DNA from: Selenomonadaceae bacterium
GTDB taxonomy: Bacteria; Bacillota; Negativicutes; Selenomonadales; Selenomonadaceae
Direction of reading: 5' to 3'
Length of the DNA: 64,000 nt
Assembly (NCBI GenBank): GCA_017554235.1
Contig: JAFZIV010000003.1
Coordinates: forward strand, 1-64,000
A program made the position numbers and the translations under genes. The notes under the pieces are model-generated. The model did not search any database and was not told the DNA's origin. It saw only the letters and a program-made list of their open reading frames with translations. This document shows positions 26,725-37,514 of the stretch, piece after piece (position 1 is the first letter of the stretch; every line of letters begins with the position of its first letter).

Positions 26725-28647
26725 ATGAAAAACATACGCATTAGTAGCCCGCTCAACGGTACGCTGATTCCGTTAAACGAAGTCGACGATCCCGTATTTG
26801 GCGGCGGCGCAATGGGTCGCGGTGCGGCAGTAAAGAATCCTGAAGGAAAAGTTTACTCGCCGTTCGACGGGGAAATTACTGTATTCTTCCCCACACATCA
26901 CGCTATTGGTCTTAAGTCCAACGACGGCATTGAACTTTTGATTCACGTCGGTATGGATACTGTTAAGCTCAACGGCGAATGTTTTAAGCCGAAAGCAGAG
27001 GCTGGCGACAAAGTTAAACGTGGACAACTGCTTTTGGAGTTCGATCCCAAAGGTATCACGAAGGCTGGTTATCAGACCACAACGCCTGTTGTCGTAACGA
27101 ACCATCAAGATTTCGGCGACATTACCTTTGAGTTGAACAATCAATCTATCACGTCTAAGGCACCTGCTGAAGACGCTAACGCAGGTCCTGTCGAAAAGGA
27201 CGAAGATGACGCCCAATACGACAACTTGCCGGACGATGAACGCGTAGCTAAGCTGATTATGAAATATGTCGGCGGTCCCGATAATGTTCGTACAGCTGAA
27301 CACTGCGCAACTCGTCTTCGTCTTATCGTCAACGATAAATCCAAAATTCAAGAAAAGAAAATTGAGAATATCGATGGCGTTAAAGGTCAATTCTTTGCGG
27401 CGCAACAGTATCAGATTATCTGCGGTACCGGTTTCGTCGACAAAGTTACCGAGCAATTTATAAAATTAAAACCGTCACTGGCAGGCGGCGGCGGTAAAGA
27501 AGCGGCTTACGCGGAAATGAGTCTTGTACAAAAAATTTCGCGTACATTGGGCGACGTTTTCGTCCCGATTATCCCCGTTTTGGTCGCAACAGGTTTGTTC
27601 ATGGGTCTGCGCGGCGCGATGCTCTCATTGGGTAGCGAATGGGATCCCACGTTCCTGTTGATGACGCAGGTTTTGACAGATACAGCATTTGCCTTCTTGC
27701 CTGCACTTGTCTGTTGGTCGACAATGAACAAATTTGGCGGCACAGCAGTTATCGGTATCGTTTTAGGTTTAATGTTAGTTTTCCCTGCATTGCCTAATGC
27801 TTACGTAGTCGGTGGCGCGGCTCAAGAACTCGCTGAAAAAGGTTTAACTTGGGTTGAAGCATATGCACTTCCTGAATACGCAGGAAAAACACCTATTCCG
27901 TTGGATTTAGGTTTCGTAACAATTCCGTTGGTCGGTTATCAAGGTTCAGTTTTGCCGGCATTGGTACTCGGTATTTTCGCGGCTAAACTTCAACATTGGC
28001 TGAAAACTTTCATTCCCGATATGATCGACTTGATTGTTACTCCGTTCCTTACGTTGACTGTTTCCATGATCTTCGGTTTCCTCGTAGTCGGACCTATCAT
28101 GCACGGTCTTGAATCAATCGTTTTCGGTGCGGTACAATCCTTCTTGAACATTCCGATTCTTGGTGGTCTCATCATTGGCGGTTTGCAACAAGTTATCGTT
28201 GTCTTCGGTGTTCACCACGTCTTCAGTGCATTGGAAATTTACCTTCTCAGCACACAGGGTTCCGACCCCTTCAACGCTATTATCACTTGCGCGACGATTG
28301 CACAAGGTGGCGCGGCATTGGCTGTTTCACTTAAAACTAAAGATCCCAAAAAACGTGCTCTTTACATTTCTTCAACAGTTCCGGCTTTCTTGGGAATTAC
28401 CGAGCCTGCAATTTTCGGTATTAACCTCCGCCTCTTGAAGCCCCTTATTTTCGGTTGCGTCGGCGGTGCTGTCGGTGGTGCTCTTTCAAGCTTCATGGAA
28501 CTTGCCGGTACCGGTATGGGTATTACGGTTATTCCCGGTATGTTGCTGTATATGAACGGGCAGATTCTCAAATACATCCTCGTTAATTTGATTGCTTGTG
28601 CAGTTGGTTTTGCTTTAACTTACATGTTCTTCAAACACGACGAATAA
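26725..28647 (+). CDS. PTS sugar permease EIIABC, sucrose/beta-glucoside type
   Basis: The 640-residue fused permease takes up and phosphorylates a sugar. EIIA (1-145) is first, with the phospho-acceptor His74 in LLIHVGMDTV and His59. EIIB (165-255) has the phospho-Cys194 in AEHCATRLRL. EIIC (270-640) has about ten membrane segments and the GITEPAIFGINLRLL signature of the Glc/sucrose/trehalose superfamily. The order A-B-C is unusual; most relatives are B-C-A. No hydrolase or regulator is adjacent, so the sugar is not identified; sucrose, trehalose or a beta-glucoside are likely from EIIC. The ATG at 26725 follows AAGGAGGG and the gene is closed by a strong terminator. Confidence 0.88.
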   Translation: MKNIRISSPLNGTLIPLNEVDDPVFGGGAMGRGAAVKNPEGKVYSPFDGEITVFFPTHHAIGLKSNDGIELLIHVGMDTVKLNGECFKPKAEAGDKVKRGQLLLEFDPKGITKAGYQTTTPVVVTNHQDFGDITFELNNQSITSKAPAEDANAGPVEKDEDDAQYDNLPDDERVAKLIMKYVGGPDNVRTAEHCATRLRLIVNDKSKIQEKKIENIDGVKGQFFAAQQYQIICGTGFVDKVTEQFIKLKPSLAGGGGKEAAYAEMSLVQKISRTLGDVFVPIIPVLVATGLFMGLRGAMLSLGSEWDPTFLLMTQVLTDTAFAFLPALVCWSTMNKFGGTAVIGIVLGLMLVFPALPNAYVVGGAAQELAEKGLTWVEAYALPEYAGKTPIPLDLGFVTIPLVGYQGSVLPALVLGIFAAKLQHWLKTFIPDMIDLIVTPFLTLTVSMIFGFLVVGPIMHGLESIVFGAVQSFLNIPILGGLIIGGLQQVIVVFGVHHVFSALEIYLLSTQGSDPFNAIITCATIAQGGAALAVSLKTKDPKKRALYISSTVPAFLGITEPAIFGINLRLLKPLIFGCVGGAVGGALSSFMELAGTGMGITVIPGMLLYMNGQILKYILVNLIACAVGFALTYMFFKHDE

Positions 28648-28690
28648 TTAAAGAGAATCAATATTTTATCGCTAAGTTTTAGTGAACTTG

Positions 28691-28729
28691 GGCGGAGGGT
28701 TAAAAATTACCTTCCGTCTTTTTTATTTT
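28691..28729 (+). terminator. Terminator after the PTS gene
   Basis: GGCGGAGGG (28691-28699) pairs with CCTTCCGTC (28710-28718), including two G-U pairs, followed by a long T tract. Confidence 0.88.
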
Positions 28730-28823
28730 TAAGAAGTGAATTTTATTAACGATAAAAATTTTTCGCACACATTTAGTCAACATCAAAATTCATATGACAC
28801 ACCGTGAATCGGAATCAAAATTT

Positions 28824-28852
28824 TTGACAATAAGCCCGCGTCATTGTATAAT
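28824..28852 (+). promoter_or_regulatory. Consensus promoter of argS
   Basis: A perfect TTGACA (28824-28829) and a perfect TATAAT (28847-28852) are 17 bases apart. The transcript would have a leader of about 125 bases. Confidence 0.85.
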
Positions 28853-28908
28853 ATTTGGCAAATAATTTTTAAGGACTGAAGTATTGTTTGTAATTTTTTA
28901 AATTTTTA

Positions 28909-28936
28909 ACGTCGTCTTAACTTATAAAGGCGGCGT
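28909..28936 (+). promoter_or_regulatory. Hairpin in the argS leader
   Basis: ACGTCGTCTT (28909-28918) pairs with AAGGCGGCGT (28927-28936) around an eight-base loop, a stable stem in the 5' leader. The T-run after it is short. There is no T-box core motif, so a role in attenuation is only a guess. Confidence 0.4.
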
Positions 28937-28985
28937 ATTTAATTATCAGCCTGTAACTTTTAAATCTTAGGAAGGAGAATTTTTA

Positions 28986-30641
28986 TTGGAAGTTAAAAAC
29001 AAAATCATCGACTCTATAAACTCGGCGGTACAAGTTGCCATCGCGGACGGCGTCTTAAAATCTGCGCGGGAATTGCCGGAAATAGTTTTGGAAGTCCCGC
29101 CCAAAAAGGAGTTCGGCGACTTCGCTACAAATTTTGCGATGCAGTCTGCAAAAGTTTTTCGCACAAGCCCTAAAAAAATCGCGGAGGAAATTAAATCACG
29201 TATCGACGCAAATTTTATTGACAGGATTGAAATTGCGGGCGCGGGCTTTATGAATTTTTACCTTAAGCCTGACGTGATTTATACCGAGTTGCAAAATATT
29301 TACAACGATGAAAATTTTGGACAGTTGCCGCCGAAAAATAATGCGCTGATTCAAGTTGAATACGTCAGCGCAAATCCTACGGGACTGTTACACGTCGGAC
29401 ACGGGCGCGGAGCGGCGGCAGGTTCAGCTATCGTGAATATTTTACGTGCTGCCGGTTACAATGTCGAGAGCGAATATTATATCAACGACGCGGGTAACCA
29501 AATGGAAAATCTTGCAAAGTCTGTCAATGCGCGTTACCTTGAACTGTTAGGGCAGACGGTAGAATTTCCGGAGGACGGCTATCACGGTGCAGACATTATC
29601 GACACCACGAAAAAAATTATTGAGCGTGACGGTGATAAATATTTGAGTTTGCCTGAAGATGAACGCTTAAAAATTTTGCAAGACCTTGCATACGCCGATA
29701 AACTTGCCGAGCTTAAGAAAGATTTATCCAACTTCCGCGTTGAGTTTGATAAATGGTTCAGTGAAAGAACGTTGCACCCTGATAAAATTAATGACGCGAT
29801 AAAAATTTTGCGTGACAAAGGCGAAATTTACGAAAAGGACGGCGCATTGTGGCTTGGTTCTGAAAAATACGGCGACGACAAAGATCGCGTTGTTGTACGT
29901 GAAAATGGTGTGCCGACATACCTTGCCGCAGATATTGCTTACCATAAAGATAAATTTGAACGCGGATTCGGCACGCTGATAAATCTTTGGGGCGCGGATC
30001 ATCACGGTTATATTGCTCGCGTTAAGGCGGCTATGACTGCGTTGGGATTCGACGCCGATAAATTAAAAGTTTTGTTGTTGCAAATGGTTTCGCTTTATCG
30101 CGGCGGCGAACTCGTCAAGATGTCGAAACGCACGGGAGAAAGTATTACACTGCGCGAATTAATGGAGGAAGTCGGCACGGACGCGGCAAGATATTTTTTC
30201 TTAATGCGGTCGATTGACAGTCAGCTTGATTTTGATTTAGACCTTGCCAAAAAACAAAGTTCAGAAAATCCCGTTTACTATATTCAATACGCGCACGCCA
30301 GAATTTGCAGTATCTTTAGGCAGGCTGAAGAAGTTGGGTTAAAGCTTGACGGCACACCTAAACTTTCAATGATGACGACTGCCGCTGAAGTTGACCTTAT
30401 CAATAAAGTTTTTGAGTACCCGACGGAAATTGAGAAGGCGGCGATAGAATTTGCACCACAACGCATTGCGCGTTATGCTTACGATTTAGCCGCGCAGTTT
30501 CACAGTTTTTACCGTGACTGCAGAATTTTGGGCGTTGACGTTGAACTTGCTAAGGCTCGTTTAGCACTCATCAAAGTTACTGCACATACGATTAAGCACG
30601 CATTAAATCTTTTAGGTGTTTCTGCACCAACTTCGATGTAA
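28986..30641 (+). CDS. argS: Arginyl-tRNA synthetase
   Basis: ArgRS charges tRNA-Arg. The 551-residue class I enzyme has the N-terminal Add-1 domain (1-100), the HIGH-type motif HVGHGRGAA near 141, WGADHHGYIARVKAAM, the KMSKS-type KMSKRTGE near 380, and the C-terminal DALR anticodon-binding domain. The TTG at 28986 follows GGAAGGAG. It has its own consensus promoter and is followed after 16 bases by the zinc-ribbon protein gene. Confidence 0.96.
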   Translation: MEVKNKIIDSINSAVQVAIADGVLKSARELPEIVLEVPPKKEFGDFATNFAMQSAKVFRTSPKKIAEEIKSRIDANFIDRIEIAGAGFMNFYLKPDVIYTELQNIYNDENFGQLPPKNNALIQVEYVSANPTGLLHVGHGRGAAAGSAIVNILRAAGYNVESEYYINDAGNQMENLAKSVNARYLELLGQTVEFPEDGYHGADIIDTTKKIIERDGDKYLSLPEDERLKILQDLAYADKLAELKKDLSNFRVEFDKWFSERTLHPDKINDAIKILRDKGEIYEKDGALWLGSEKYGDDKDRVVVRENGVPTYLAADIAYHKDKFERGFGTLINLWGADHHGYIARVKAAMTALGFDADKLKVLLLQMVSLYRGGELVKMSKRTGESITLRELMEEVGTDAARYFFLMRSIDSQLDFDLDLAKKQSSENPVYYIQYAHARICSIFRQAEEVGLKLDGTPKLSMMTTAAEVDLINKVFEYPTEIEKAAIEFAPQRIARYAYDLAAQFHSFYRDCRILGVDVELAKARLALIKVTAHTIKHALNLLGVSAPTSM

Positions 30642-30657
30642 GAAAATTTCATCTGAT

Positions 30658-32118
30658 ATGAAAATAATCAAGTGTCGTAATTGTGGCGAAGAATTTAAAT
30701 ATACGCTGAAATTTTGTCCGTACTGCGGCGCGAAAATTACGGGTATCGTAAACAGCATAGCTATGAATACCGGCAAAGTTTACGTCGAAGAAAAATTTCA
30801 CGGTGAACGCGGTCATGGTTTTGCCGCCGAAAGAGCAAATGATTTGTACGACAATATAACGGGTAAAAACTCAAAGATTATCGGCGATAATAACGCTAAA
30901 GACGGTGCGGACAGAATTGTAAACGGCACAAATATTCAAAGTAAATATTGCAGTAGCGGTTCAAAGTGTGTTCAAGAATGTTTCAGAGACGGCAAATTCC
31001 GTTATTACAATCCCGACGGCTCGCCAATGCAAATTGAAGTTCCCGCCGATAAATATGACGACGCTGTCAAGGCTATGCAAAGTCGAATTGATAAAGGGCA
31101 AATTCGCGGCGTGAAGAATGCTGAAGATATTATCCGCAAAGGCAATGTGACTTATGAGCAGGCGAAAAATATTGCTAAATCCGGTACAATCGAATCTTTG
31201 ACTTACGACGCGGTGCACGGTATAAAAATCGGTGTTTACAGCGGAGGAATTTCAGCGGCGATAACTTTTGCGCTTTCTATGTGGAATGAAAAAAATTTTG
31301 AAACTGCGCTTGAAAATTCCGTTAAAGTCGGTTTGCAAGTAGGTTGCATTGCTTGGGCAAGTTCAATTTTGGTTGGACAGCTGACGAAGGCAGGCATTAA
31401 CAGTATGCTTGTACCGGCTTCAGATGCTGTCATAAATATGCTTGGTTCGCATGTATCCGCAAACTTAGTCAACGCTTTCAGGAGCGGCACGAATATTTAC
31501 GGCGCGGCGGCTATGAAAAGTGCGTCGAAGTTACTGCGAGGAAATGTTATTGCCGGAATTGCGACGGTTGCGGTTCTGTCGGCAGGTGACGTTATAAATA
31601 TTTTTCGTGGCAGGATTTCGGCAAAACAACTTTTTAAAAATGTGGTGAATACTTCGGCAGGAGTTGCAGGAGGAATTGGCGGTTGGATGGGTGGAGCGGC
31701 GGCAGGTGCAGCTGTAGGGTCAGCTGTTCCAGTAATTGGTACGGCTATAGGCGGATTTGTCGGAGGTTTCTTTGGAGCTTTTGCAGGAAACACTGTGGCA
31801 AGTAAAGTTTCGCAAACTGTAACTAATAAATTTATCGAAGATGACAGCAAGAAAATGTTTGAAATTTTGCAAGAAGAATTTCAATCGGTTTCATTTAATT
31901 TTATTCTAAACAAAAATGAGACTGAACAGGTTGCCGATAAATTGAAAGACAAGTTAGACGGTTCGACTTTGAAAGATATGTACGCTGCCGATAATCGTCA
32001 ACAATTTGCCTATAATATCATTGCGAACATTGCCGAATCTGTTGTGAAAAATAGGCAACAAATTTTATTGCCTTCGACTGAACAATATATCAACGGATTG
32101 CAAAAAGTTTTGGCTTGA
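30658..32118 (+). CDS. Zinc-ribbon protein with glycine-rich hydrophobic core
   Basis: The 486-residue product was not recognised. Residues 1-30 form a zinc ribbon (CRNCGEEF and CPYCGAK). The middle (about 60-190) is hydrophilic. From about 195 to 390 there are several Gly/Ala-rich hydrophobic stretches, the last an almost uninterrupted glycine-zipper-like run (GGIGGWMGGAAAGAAVGS and following). Such runs occur in pore-forming, colicin-like or membrane-inserting proteins. The C-terminal 90 residues are helical. The ATG at 30658 was chosen as the start; the longer frame overlaps argS. It is followed by a secreted L,D-transpeptidase-like gene. An effector- or phage-lysis-like role is possible, but nothing proves it. 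Confidence 0.6.
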   Translation: MKIIKCRNCGEEFKYTLKFCPYCGAKITGIVNSIAMNTGKVYVEEKFHGERGHGFAAERANDLYDNITGKNSKIIGDNNAKDGADRIVNGTNIQSKYCSSGSKCVQECFRDGKFRYYNPDGSPMQIEVPADKYDDAVKAMQSRIDKGQIRGVKNAEDIIRKGNVTYEQAKNIAKSGTIESLTYDAVHGIKIGVYSGGISAAITFALSMWNEKNFETALENSVKVGLQVGCIAWASSILVGQLTKAGINSMLVPASDAVINMLGSHVSANLVNAFRSGTNIYGAAAMKSASKLLRGNVIAGIATVAVLSAGDVINIFRGRISAKQLFKNVVNTSAGVAGGIGGWMGGAAAGAAVGSAVPVIGTAIGGFVGGFFGAFAGNTVASKVSQTVTNKFIEDDSKKMFEILQEEFQSVSFNFILNKNETEQVADKLKDKLDGSTLKDMYAADNRQQFAYNIIANIAESVVKNRQQILLPSTEQYINGLQKVLA

Positions 32119-32136
32119 CACAAGGAGAATTTTCAA

Positions 32137-32820
32137 ATGAGTAAAATTTTTATTTTGGCGGTGATGCTTTTGACTTTGATTGTTGGAAATAATTATGCCG
32201 CCGCGCAGAGTACAACGCCGCAATGGATACAAAATCTTCCTGCCGCGCAGGATGCCAATCAAATTTTTGTTGTGGCGCAATACGGCGGGAAAAGTAAAGC
32301 GTTGGTTTCTATGCACAATCGCGACGCTAACGGAGAATGGCAAGAGATTATGTCGACTAACGGGTATATCGGACAAAACGGACTCGGTAAGCAATGGGAA
32401 GGCGATCATAAAACGCCCGTCGGTGTTTTTCACTTTAACAGAGCTTTCGGTATCGCGCCTGATCCCGGCTGTACGGCGTTTCCTTACGTGCAGATTAACG
32501 AAGATCATTTTTGGTCGGGTGAATGGGATTTTCACTACAACGAATTAGTTGATGTCAGTGAGTACGGTTTATACTCGATTGCCGGCGAACATTTGATTGA
32601 CTATTATCCGCATTACGTTTATTGTTTGAATATGGGCTACAATGCAGAATGCACGCCAGGTAGAGGTTCAGCATTATTCCTGCATTGTTTTGGCAATAAT
32701 CCTTATACCGGCGGCTGTGTTGCTATCTCCGAAGAGAATATGAAATTCGTTTTGCAAAATGTTCGAGCAGATTGTGTTTTGGTAATTGATTCGCTTGAAA
32801 ACTTGGGCGGAAATGTTTAA
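32137..32820 (+). CDS. Secreted L,D-transpeptidase-like protein, second copy
   Basis: The 227-residue protein is a close paralogue of the one at 1281-1967, with the same signal peptide, the same mature start (QSTTPQWIQNLPAAQ) and the same C-terminus (ENLGG). The YkuD pattern is intact: KTPVGVFHFN, His183 in FLHCFG and Cys194 in TGGCVAI. The region between residues 55 and 150 is the most diverged, which suggests different substrate recognition. The ATG at 32137 follows AAGGAG. Confidence 0.8.
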   Translation: MSKIFILAVMLLTLIVGNNYAAAQSTTPQWIQNLPAAQDANQIFVVAQYGGKSKALVSMHNRDANGEWQEIMSTNGYIGQNGLGKQWEGDHKTPVGVFHFNRAFGIAPDPGCTAFPYVQINEDHFWSGEWDFHYNELVDVSEYGLYSIAGEHLIDYYPHYVYCLNMGYNAECTPGRGSALFLHCFGNNPYTGGCVAISEENMKFVLQNVRADCVLVIDSLENLGGNV

Positions 32821-32836
32821 TAATGGAGGAAAATAA

Positions 32837-33386
32837 ATGTATACCATAAATGAAAATATTCTGAATGGGGGGGGGTAGCCATAAGATTTTTTTGCGTCCT
32901 CTTCAGAGAATAGATACGGACAATATAATTTTATGGCGCAACAATCCGCGTGTTTGCCGCAATTTTATATATCAAAAACCTTTTACGCCTGAAGGTCATC
33001 TTAAATGGTTTGAAACAATGATTGAAACCGGTAAGGCTGTTCAGTTCATCATTACGGAAAGTTTGACTAATAATCCTATTGGTTCAACATATCTGCGCGA
33101 TATAGACTTGGAAAATAGGAAGGCGGAATTCGGTATATTTATCGGCGTTGACAATGCCGTTAATCTTGGCTATGGTACTGAAGCTTGTAAAATTATTTGC
33201 AGGTATGGTTTCGAGGTACTTAATTTACATAAAATTTTTTTGAGAGTATTTGAATCTAACATACAAGCTATAAGGAGTTATGAAAAGGCTGGATTTCAGC
33301 ACGAAGGTATATTTCACGATGACGTTTGCATTAACGAAAAATTTTATAATATAGTGTTTATGTGCAAAATTAATACGTCAGCTTAA
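32837..33386 (+). CDS. GNAT acetyltransferase interrupted by a nine-G tract (phase-variable?)
   Basis: A GGAGG site (32825-32829) is ideally placed before ATG 32837, but that frame stops after 13 codons, just after a run of nine G at 32867-32875. With eight G the frame would run without a break into the acetyltransferase (about 182 residues). As sequenced, only an ATG at 32865 directly before the G tract, without a ribosome binding site, opens the rest. The downstream protein is RimJ/RimL-like: IFLRPLQRIDTDNIILW at the start, GYGTEACKIICRYGFE for acetyl-CoA and NIQAIRSYEKAGFQHEG near the end. The design fits slipped-strand on/off switching; a homopolymer sequencing error is the main alternative. 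Confidence 0.72.
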
Positions 33387-33404
33387 AAAATTGGAGGCTT
33401 ATAT

Positions 33405-35365
<1,961 letters not shown>

Positions 35366-35394
35366 CGATTTATAAATTTTTAAAAGGAATTACT

Positions 35395-36897
35395 ATGGAA
35401 AAATTTTTTTCGATACCGATTAATCGCCGCGACTTGATGAAACTTGCAGGACTTACAACGGCGGGATTATTTTTAAGCGGCTCTTCCAATTCGCCGAAAG
35501 TTGAAGCGGCAGAAAAAGTTGTAAAATTTGACGCCAAAAATATTCCTACGCTGATGAGTGCAGATGTTTGTGTTTGCGGTGGAGGTAGTGCAGGAACAGC
35601 GGCGGCAATCTGTGCGGCGCAACATGGTGCTAAAGTCGTTTTAATTGAAAAAAGTATTTCTCTCGGCGGACTTCAAACTTTGGGTTGCGTTTATCCTTGT
35701 ATGTCAACTATTATTGAGGACAGCGATACGCCTTATATAAAAGAAATAAATTCCCGAATGGAAAATCTTGGATATAAACCGGATATAGAAGTTAAACCAA
35801 TTTTAGGACTTGCACCATTTAAGGTTTATGGCGGCGGCGCGGAAAGATATGTTCCTGAAGTTTTAGTTGAAATTTATGATGAAATGTGCGAAGAAGTCGG
35901 TGCAGATATTCTTTATAACACGACGATTATCGGCGCGGTGACGGAAAATCAAAAAATTTCTTCGTGCATTGTTCAGACAATCGAAGGCATTTCAAAGATT
36001 GACGCTAAAATTTTCATTGACGCAAGCGGCGACGCAGTTTTATCAAGATTTGCTGGCATTCCTGTCGAAAGCGGATCGAAGACAACCGGCAGAAATCAAC
36101 CGATGAGTTTTCGATTTGAGATGAGCGGGATTGACGAAATGAAAGTTTATGAATTTTTCACTAAGAAACTTAACGAAGAACATTTAATGCCGCCGGATTT
36201 TGAACTTGCGAAATGGTCAAAGAACGAAGATTTTTTCAAAAAGGGAGTTATCAACGGAGAATTGACGCAAGATGATATTACGTACATTCAAGCATTTACC
36301 ATTAAAGGAAAGCCCGGTACAATGTCGATGAACTGTCCTGAATTGCCGCCGCTTAAATTTAGTGCAACTGATTCAATTTCTTACAGCAAGGCAGTTTCTT
36401 TCGGCAGAAGGATGATTCGTCGACTGGCAAGATTTTTTCAAAAAAATATACCCGGTTTTGAAAAATCACATATAAGCCGCGAAGCCGCTATATTGGGTGT
36501 TAGAGAATCTTGGCGCGTTGTGGGAAAATATTTTATGACAGAAGAGGATTATTGGGAGGCAAGAAAATTTCCTGATGCAGTTTGCCGAACTGCTTATCCT
36601 ATTGATATTCATGACACGACTCTTAATCTTAGTAAACAATTAAAGAAAGGCGAGTTTTACGAAATTCCTTTCCGTGCACTTGTTACAAATGAAATTGAAA
36701 ATTTAGCTGTAGTCGGACGTTGTGCAAGCGGAAATTTTTCGGCTCAAGCGTCATTTCGTATTCAGCCAACTTGTATGAGTATGGGCGAGGCGGCAGGAAT
36801 TGCGGCGGCGTATTCACTGAAAAATAATATTTCGCTGAATAATCTTGAATGGGATAAAATTCCTGAAAATATTCGCAGTTACGTCAGCAAAGGGTAA
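35395..36897 (+). CDS. Tat-exported FAD-dependent oxidoreductase
   Basis: The 500-residue protein starts with a twin-arginine signal (INRRDLMKLAG, then a hydrophobic stretch ending in VEA-AE near residue 39). It continues with the dinucleotide fold VCVCGGGSAGTAAAICAAQ and VVLIEKSISLGG. It belongs to the FAD_oxidored family (PF12831-like), which resembles succinate/fumarate reductase flavoproteins. The C-terminal FAD-site pattern VVGRCASGNFSAQASFR is present. Its role is unknown; anaerobic periplasmic electron transfer is plausible. The next gene is a small membrane-anchored protein. Confidence 0.82.
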   Translation: MEKFFSIPINRRDLMKLAGLTTAGLFLSGSSNSPKVEAAEKVVKFDAKNIPTLMSADVCVCGGGSAGTAAAICAAQHGAKVVLIEKSISLGGLQTLGCVYPCMSTIIEDSDTPYIKEINSRMENLGYKPDIEVKPILGLAPFKVYGGGAERYVPEVLVEIYDEMCEEVGADILYNTTIIGAVTENQKISSCIVQTIEGISKIDAKIFIDASGDAVLSRFAGIPVESGSKTTGRNQPMSFRFEMSGIDEMKVYEFFTKKLNEEHLMPPDFELAKWSKNEDFFKKGVINGELTQDDITYIQAFTIKGKPGTMSMNCPELPPLKFSATDSISYSKAVSFGRRMIRRLARFFQKNIPGFEKSHISREAAILGVRESWRVVGKYFMTEEDYWEARKFPDAVCRTAYPIDIHDTTLNLSKQLKKGEFYEIPFRALVTNEIENLAVVGRCASGNFSAQASFRIQPTCMSMGEAAGIAAAYSLKNNISLNNLEWDKIPENIRSYVSKG

Positions 36898-36914
36898 TTA
36901 AATTTGTGAATTAA

Positions 36915-37493
36915 ATGAAAGAGTTTCTAAAATCTCAATTCGACGAAATACGGCAAAATAAATTACGTGTAGGCATACTTACTTTAATTTTACTCGGCAC
37001 GATGATTTTTGCCGCAAATGATTTTGAGAAGGCAGACGAAATTAAACTTGACGATCCTGCGGAAAGTACAAATGTAAAAAATATTTCTCCGTCAAATGAA
37101 AAAGTCAAAGCGGTAATCGGTGCAAGCAATGAAGAATTTTACGTTTATAACCCTTTTCAAAATCCTTCGCCGCCCGTTGAAAAAGTTGAACCGCCGGCTA
37201 AAGTTGAGGAAGTTCCCGTTAAAGTCGAAGAAAAAGTTGCACCGCCGGTAATTATCGCGCCACCTGTCGAAAAAGTTGTAGAAGTTCCTAAGCCGCCTGA
37301 AGAAAAATTTATTCTGCGCGGCACGGCATTAGGTACAGAAAAATCTGCGTTGGTTGAAAAAATTGTAGAAGGTAAAACGGAAGTTCTTTTTTTGAAAATC
37401 GGCGATAAGATTAACGGCAAAATTATTTCCGACATTGACGCAGATTTTATAAAATTTGATGACGGTTCAACCATAAATATCGAAATTCCCTAA
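36915..37493 (+). CDS. Membrane-anchored GspC/PilP-like protein
   Basis: The 192-residue protein has one N-terminal membrane segment (about 19-34), a Pro/Val/Glu/Lys-rich linker (about 70-130: repeated PPVEKV-type units) and a C-terminal beta domain. That domain (FILRGTALG..KSALVEKI..LFLKIGD.INGKIISDI...IKFDDG) has the pattern of the GspC HR/PilP domain of type II secretion and type IV pilus systems. No other such genes are adjacent. The domain resemblance is from memory and moderate. Confidence 0.55.
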   Translation: MKEFLKSQFDEIRQNKLRVGILTLILLGTMIFAANDFEKADEIKLDDPAESTNVKNISPSNEKVKAVIGASNEEFYVYNPFQNPSPPVEKVEPPAKVEEVPVKVEEKVAPPVIIAPPVEKVVEVPKPPEEKFILRGTALGTEKSALVEKIVEGKTEVLFLKIGDKINGKIISDIDADFIKFDDGSTINIEIP

Positions 37494-37514
37494 AATTAAA
37501 AAGGAGTGATTTTT

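Noticed and set aside
28853..28985. T-box leader before argS
   Set aside because: A stem is present, but no specifier loop or T-box sequence was recognised; the same was true before tyrS and ilvA.
32865..33386. ATG at 32865 as the normal start of the acetyltransferase
   Set aside because: It has no ribosome binding site, while an ideal site and ATG lie 28 bases upstream in a frame restored by losing one G.
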